Source of the DNA: Planctomycetales bacterium
GTDB taxonomy: Bacteria > Planctomycetota > Planctomycetia > Pirellulales > S012-138
Direction: 5' to 3'
Assembly (NCBI GenBank): GCA_015488215.1
Contig: WFOE01000139.1
Coordinates: forward strand, 1 to 39,413
DNA length: 39,413 nt
A program made the position numbers and the translations under genes. Numbering within the stretch: the stretch's first letter is position 1; each line of letters starts with the position of its first letter. Shown here in pieces: positions 32,668 to 39,413 of this stretch. The notes under the pieces were generated by a model that was not told the DNA's origin, did not search any database, and saw nothing but the letters and a program-made list of their open reading frames with translations.

Positions 32668-32979
32668 GTGAACAAGCTGGCCAAAGTGTTCGTTTTGGCT
32701 GCGGTTGTGATTCTGGCCACGGCCCCCGCGGCGTGGGCCCAGGAAAGTGGCAGTCAGACCCTGATCGAGTTCTCCGGTGCCTTCGGTGCGGCGCTGGTGG
32801 TCATCGGAGCCGCCTACGGGATTGGCCGTCTGGCCAGTGCGGCGGTGGAAAGCATGGCCCGGCAGCCCGAGGTCGCCGGAACGATCCAGGTGGCCATGAT
32901 TATCGCCGCGGCGTTGATCGAAGGGTTCACCTTCTATGCCCTTTTCATCTGTCAGACCCAGAACCCCTTCGGCGGCTAG
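32668..32979 (+). CDS. atpE: ATP synthase Fo subunit c with N-terminal signal peptide
   Basis: 103 residues from GTG at 32668, preceded by AAGGAG (32653-32658). Residues 1-25 form a signal peptide (hydrophobic VFVLAAVVILATAP, then AAWAQ), absent from most c subunits of 75-85 residues. The mature hairpin has helix 1 with GAAYGIGRLASAAVESMARQ, the RQP loop (65-67) and helix 2 with the ion-binding Glu E85 in AALIEGFTFYALF. The Na+-type Q...ES/ET signature is not present, so proton coupling is favoured. The mature ring subunit would be about 78 residues, a normal size. Confidence 0.96.
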   Translation: MNKLAKVFVLAAVVILATAPAAWAQESGSQTLIEFSGAFGAALVVIGAAYGIGRLASAAVESMARQPEVAGTIQVAMIIAAALIEGFTFYALFICQTQNPFGG

Positions 32980-33021
32980 CAGGTCGTGGTTCGTTGCCCT
33001 GAGTAGCGGGAGATTGCCCCG

Positions 33022-33693
33022 ATGGCGGCTTTGCGTGTTGTGGTTGGGCTGATTCTCGTGGGAGTCCTTGCAGCGGCCCCGGTTTCCGCCGTGGCGGCCG
33101 AACAAGGTCACGCAGCCCATGGGGCCGCGGACCATGAGGCAGCAGGCGAACACGGGGATCATCATGCCCACATCGGCGAAAAAGGCGTGAACCGCGATCC
33201 CAGCGAGTTGCGCACCGACCTGGCCGTCTGGACCTTCGTGGTGTTCCTCGTGCTGCTTGGGGGGCTGTACCTTACGGCCTGGAAACCGATTCTCGCAGCG
33301 CTTCAGCAGCGCGAAGAGCATATCGCCAACAACATCGCCGAAGCCGAGCGGCTCCAGCGCGAAGCCAAGGCCCTGCTGGCCCAGCACGAGCAGAAGCTGG
33401 CCGAGGCGGCCGGTCAGGTCCGCTCTATGCTGGAAGAAGCCCGGCGCGATGCCGAAGCCGTGCGGCAGGAAATCCTGCAACAGGCCCGCGAGGAAGCCGA
33501 CCAGGAACGCCAGCGCGCCTTGGCCGAAATCGACCAGGCCCGCAAAGCCGCCCTGCAGGAGCTGGCCACCCGCAGCGCCGATCTGGCCGTGCAGCTTGCC
33601 TCGCGTATTCTCCGTGCCCAGGTGGATCGCCAGGCCCATCAGCGGCTCATTGCCGAAGCAATCGGCGAACTGGCCGAGCCGAGCCAGAACTGA
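33022..33693 (+). CDS. atpF: ATP synthase Fo subunit b with signal peptide and histidine-rich external segment
   Basis: A 223-residue stator subunit b. Residues 1-26 are a signal peptide (ending VSAVAAEQ). Residues 27-56 contain seven histidines (30, 33, 38, 44, 47, 48, 50) and many acidic residues. One transmembrane helix follows at about 67-87, then the coiled stalk (about 95-215) rich in Ala, Glu, Gln and Arg. Normal b subunits have 155-165 residues and begin directly with the helix, so the N-terminus is extended and external. ATG at 33022 follows GGGAGA. The stalk joins a and the delta subunit (atpH). Confidence 0.95.
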   Translation: MAALRVVVGLILVGVLAAAPVSAVAAEQGHAAHGAADHEAAGEHGDHHAHIGEKGVNRDPSELRTDLAVWTFVVFLVLLGGLYLTAWKPILAALQQREEHIANNIAEAERLQREAKALLAQHEQKLAEAAGQVRSMLEEARRDAEAVRQEILQQAREEADQERQRALAEIDQARKAALQELATRSADLAVQLASRILRAQVDRQAHQRLIAEAIGELAEPSQN

Positions 33694-33714
33694 TCCTCCA
33701 GAAATCCGCAGCCG

Positions 33715-34315
33715 ATGAGCTCCGCAGACGACATCCGCCAACTGGCCCGACACCAAACCGTGCTCGACGTGGAAGGCGAGCAGGTGGGGGATCGCTACGC
33801 GCGGGCGTTTCTGCGGGCGGCCCAACACACAGACGGCGTGGACGAAGCTGTGGAGGAGCTGGAGCAGTTCGTGGCCCAGGTGCTGATGAAGCACCCGCGC
33901 ATCCTCGGCGTGCTCAGCTCGCCGCTGATTTCGGCCCAGGAACGCATCCAGTTGTTGGAGAAGGCCCTGCAAGGGAGAGTCTCCAAGCTGGTGCTGAACT
34001 TTTTGCGGGTGGTCATCGCCCACGAGCGGATGCGGCACATTGTGGAGATTGTCGATGCGGTCCGCCGCCTGCTGGACGAGCAGCGAGGGCGCGTGCGGGT
34101 GCTGGTCCGGGCGGCCACCGAGCTTTCCTCGCAGGAGCAGGAGCAACTGCGCGAAGTGCTCCGCCGCCGACTGGGCAAGGAACCGCTGCTGGAAGTGCAT
34201 GTGGACCCGGACCTGATCGGCGGCCTGGTGGTCCAGGTGGGCGATACGGTGTTCGACGCTTCGGTCGTGGCCCAACTGAACCGGTTGCGATCTCAAATCG
34301 TGGACAGGTGCATCC

Positions 34316-34335
<20 letters not shown>
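33715..34335 (+). CDS. atpH: ATP synthase F1 subunit delta
   Basis: A 206-residue peripheral stalk subunit. After a 20-residue leader, the OSCP/delta fold starts with [13 protein letters not shown] (24-36) and [15 protein letters not shown] (59-73), and ends with the conserved [24 protein letters not shown] (168-191). It links the alpha/beta head to subunit b. The start is 21 bp after atpF. The last 20 bp overlap the start of atpA, so its translation is probably coupled to the next gene. Confidence 0.97.
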
Positions 34336-35845
<1,510 letters not shown>

Positions 35846-35951
35846 CGTCCACACCGACGCACGAGAAGCGCCAACATTCCAACCTGCCGCTGTGGTTTCC
35901 AGCGGCCCGACAAAAAAACGAAACCGTTAGCCACCCTGACGAGGCTTTGCC

Positions 35952-36863
35952 ATGGTCAACCCCCGACGCCTGCAACGACGCCGGCGCTCGATTGCCAACA
36001 TCCGCAAGATCACCCGCACCATGGAACTGATTGCCACGGCGCGGTTCAAGCGGGCGTTGGAACGGGTCCATGCCGCCTCGGCCTACACGCAGCGCATCAC
36101 CCGAATCGTCCAGCGGCTGGCCACGGCCGGGCTGGAGGTGAGCCATCCGCTGCTGGAACCCCGGCCGGAAATCCGCTCCGCCCGGGTGCTGGTGCTCACT
36201 TCCAACCGGGGCTTGTGCGGCGGATACAACGCCAACGTGCTCCGGGCAGCCATGGAACACTGGGACCAGTGCCGCCAGTTACCGGAGGCGGCGTTGGAAG
36301 TCTCGGGCAAACGGGGAATCTCCTTCTTCCGTTTCCGCCACATCGAGCCGGACCAGGAATACCTGCACCTGGCCGAAAAGCCCACCTTCGACGAAGTGGA
36401 ACGCCTGGCCGAAGGTTACCTGGAACAGTTTACGTCCGGCCGTCTGGACCGGCTCGACGTCATCTACACCCGATTCATCAGCACCGCCCAGCAGCAGGTG
36501 GTGGTGGAAACCCTGCTGCCGATGAGCCACCTGGAAGAAGAACCGGCCCCAGAGAAAAAAGCCCAGGCCGAAGAACCGCCCGCGAGCCGAGGCGTGGTCC
36601 CCTACGAGTTTCTGCCCTCGGCCGCTTCGATCCTGGAAGAGATTGTGCCGGTCAGTTTCAAGACGCGGCTGTTCAAGTGCTTCCTGGACGCCGTGGTCAG
36701 CGAACAGATTGCCCGAATGGTGGCCATGAAAGCCGCCACCGAAAACGCCGAAGAGCTGCTCAAGAGCATCACCCGGGAATACAACCGGGCCCGCCAGTCG
36801 CGCATCACCTCCGAACTGCTGGACGTGATGGGCGGCGTGGAGGCCTTGCGCGGCTCCTCGTAG
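35952..36863 (+). CDS. atpG: ATP synthase F1 subunit gamma
   Basis: A 303-residue rotor shaft. The N-terminal helix has NPRRLQRRRRSIANIRKITRTMELIATARFKRA; the middle has the conserved LTSNRGLCGGYNANV; the C-terminal helix has MKAATENAEELL and REYNRARQSRITSELLDVMGG. A short acidic Pro/Glu/Lys insert (EEEPAPEKKAQAEEPPAS, about 196-213) makes it slightly longer than E. coli gamma (287). GAGG at 35941-35944 precedes the ATG. A repeat-filled gap of 440 bp follows before atpD. Confidence 0.98.
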   Translation: MVNPRRLQRRRRSIANIRKITRTMELIATARFKRALERVHAASAYTQRITRIVQRLATAGLEVSHPLLEPRPEIRSARVLVLTSNRGLCGGYNANVLRAAMEHWDQCRQLPEAALEVSGKRGISFFRFRHIEPDQEYLHLAEKPTFDEVERLAEGYLEQFTSGRLDRLDVIYTRFISTAQQQVVVETLLPMSHLEEEPAPEKKAQAEEPPASRGVVPYEFLPSAASILEEIVPVSFKTRLFKCFLDAVVSEQIARMVAMKAATENAEELLKSITREYNRARQSRITSELLDVMGGVEALRGSS

Positions 36864-38752
<1,889 letters not shown>

Positions 38753-38755
38753 GCA

Positions 38756-39184
38756 ATGGCAGAGGCCCTGGGTGCTTCTCAGGAGCAGCTTCGTTGCGTG
38801 GTGGTCACGCCGGAAGATACGGTGGTGGACCAGCCGGCCCGGTTCGTGGCCCTGCCGCTTTACGACGGCGAACTGGGCGTGGCCCCGCTGCGCCAGCCGC
38901 TGGTGGGCCGCCTGGGCTACGGGCAGTTGCGCATCCGGCACGACGGCCGGACCGACTCCTACTACGTCGATGGCGGATTCGTCGAGGTGGCCGACAACGT
39001 GGTGTCGATCCTCACTTCCCGGGCCGTCCCGGCCGAAAAGATCGACGTGGAAGAAGTGCAACAGCAACTCCAGGCCGTGGCCGCACGCAAGACCACCGAC
39101 GCTGAAACCACCCAACAGAAACACCAGGCCATGCGGCGACTTCAGGCCCAACTGCGCGTGGCCCAAAAGGGACGCACCGGATAA
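38756..39184 (+). CDS. atpC: ATP synthase F1 subunit epsilon
   Basis: 142 residues. The N-terminal beta-sandwich contains LRCVVVTPEDTVVDQPARFVALPLYDGELGV (14-44) and YYVDGGFVEVADNVVSILTSRAVPAEKID (68-96). The C-terminal part (100-142) is helical and Gln/Arg-rich and may act as the inhibitory helix pair. It starts 3 bp after the atpD stop, using AAGGAG at 38742-38747 inside atpD. It is the last gene of the operon; no strong terminator follows, only a T-run near 39228-39234. Confidence 0.97.
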   Translation: MAEALGASQEQLRCVVVTPEDTVVDQPARFVALPLYDGELGVAPLRQPLVGRLGYGQLRIRHDGRTDSYYVDGGFVEVADNVVSILTSRAVPAEKIDVEEVQQQLQAVAARKTTDAETTQQKHQAMRRLQAQLRVAQKGRTG

Positions 39185-39413
39185 ACGGCCCAGCCGGGCA
39201 AGAACTCAGCCGTGGTTGTTCGCCGCTGTTTTTTGGGCAAACCATCAGGCGACTCGACTCAGTGATTCGTAATCGGCGATTACGAGCACGAGTAGGAGTA
39301 CGAGTGCACGCGCTTGTTTTTCCGCTGGAGCGGAAGCTCCTTGCGCAAGGCGCAGGTCGCAAGCCGCAAGACCATTCCCGCCGTGGCGAGCCCCGGACTT
39401 CAGTCCGGGGAGA
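39185..39413. repeat. Composite hairpin repeat after atpC, running off the window
   Basis: 39270-39370 carries a GATTACGAGCACGAGTAGGAG tract (39277-39297), CGCTTGTTTTTCCG, the hairpin GGAGC-GGAA-GCTCC (39327-39340) and CAAGGCGCAGGTCGCAAGC. It matches 26641-26730. At 39384-39413, GGCGAGCC leads into CCCCGGACTTCAGTCCGGGG (39391-39410). No gene seen. Confidence 0.85.

Noticed and set aside
39185-39240. Rho-independent terminator after atpC
   Set aside because: There is a T-run near 39228-39234 and a small GCCC/GGGC stem at about 39187-39198, but they are about 30 bp apart and no stable stem directly precedes the T-run.

Overview
The window is a GC-rich bacterial chromosome segment, most likely from a planctomycete (phylum Planctomycetota, possibly Pirellulales). 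This rests on protein types rather than on any marker rRNA. There are two proteins of the planctomycete beta-propeller/dehydrogenase-like group, one with HEAT repeats and a CxxCH haem site. There are also ceramidase-like secreted proteins, a Tat-exported Gfo/Idh/MocA protein, a DHDPS-family aldolase, and many secretory signal peptides. Intergenic regions are filled with hairpin repeats.

Layout. 1-1980: 3' part of a secreted beta-propeller protein. 2247-5206: nitrogen block, with an arginine dihydrolase/DDAH-type amidinohydrolase (+) converging on PII (glnB) and an ammonium transporter (amtB, both -). 5514-6209: PduO-type cobalamin adenosyltransferase (-). 6508-9258: Gfo/Idh protein, DHDPS/KDGDH-like aldolase and a ComEA-like HhH protein (+). 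9443-13280: GT4 glycosyltransferase, TIM-barrel sugar isomerase and a predicted outer-membrane protein (+), with a repeat-rich gap between the first two. 13253-19577: two tandem ceramidase-like genes (-), the downstream one fused to a full propeller-HEAT-cytochrome c protein. 19809-20498: nnrE (-). 21078-23363: a type II restriction-modification locus (-) with a BglII-like endonuclease, a beta-type SPPY methyltransferase and an unrecognised upstream gene. 23512-26478: FAD/Fe-S oxidoreductase of the GlcD-GlcF fusion type (+). 26858-30340: large FtsX-like permease (-). 30891-39184: complete F1Fo ATP synthase operon, atpZ-atpI-atpB-atpE-atpF-atpH-atpA-atpG-atpD-atpC (+).

How the genes work together. 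PII, Amt and the arginine-degrading enzyme point to joint handling of ammonium and arginine nitrogen. The Gfo/Idh and aldolase pair looks like sugar or sugar-acid catabolism. The ATP synthase operon is complete and ordered normally, but about 440 bp of hairpin repeats lie between atpG and atpD, and both the c and b subunits carry predicted signal peptides.

The most unusual content is a family of intergenic hairpins scattered over at least seven gaps. Their stems change in compensated fashion while the tetraloop stays nearly fixed (TTCC, TTCA or TTTA; GGAA, TGAA or TAAA on the other strand). Some are embedded in a longer composite unit with a TACGAGCACGAG-type tract. One copy is a chimera of two stem types. 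I found no tRNA, rRNA, CRISPR array, transposase or riboswitch that I can support.
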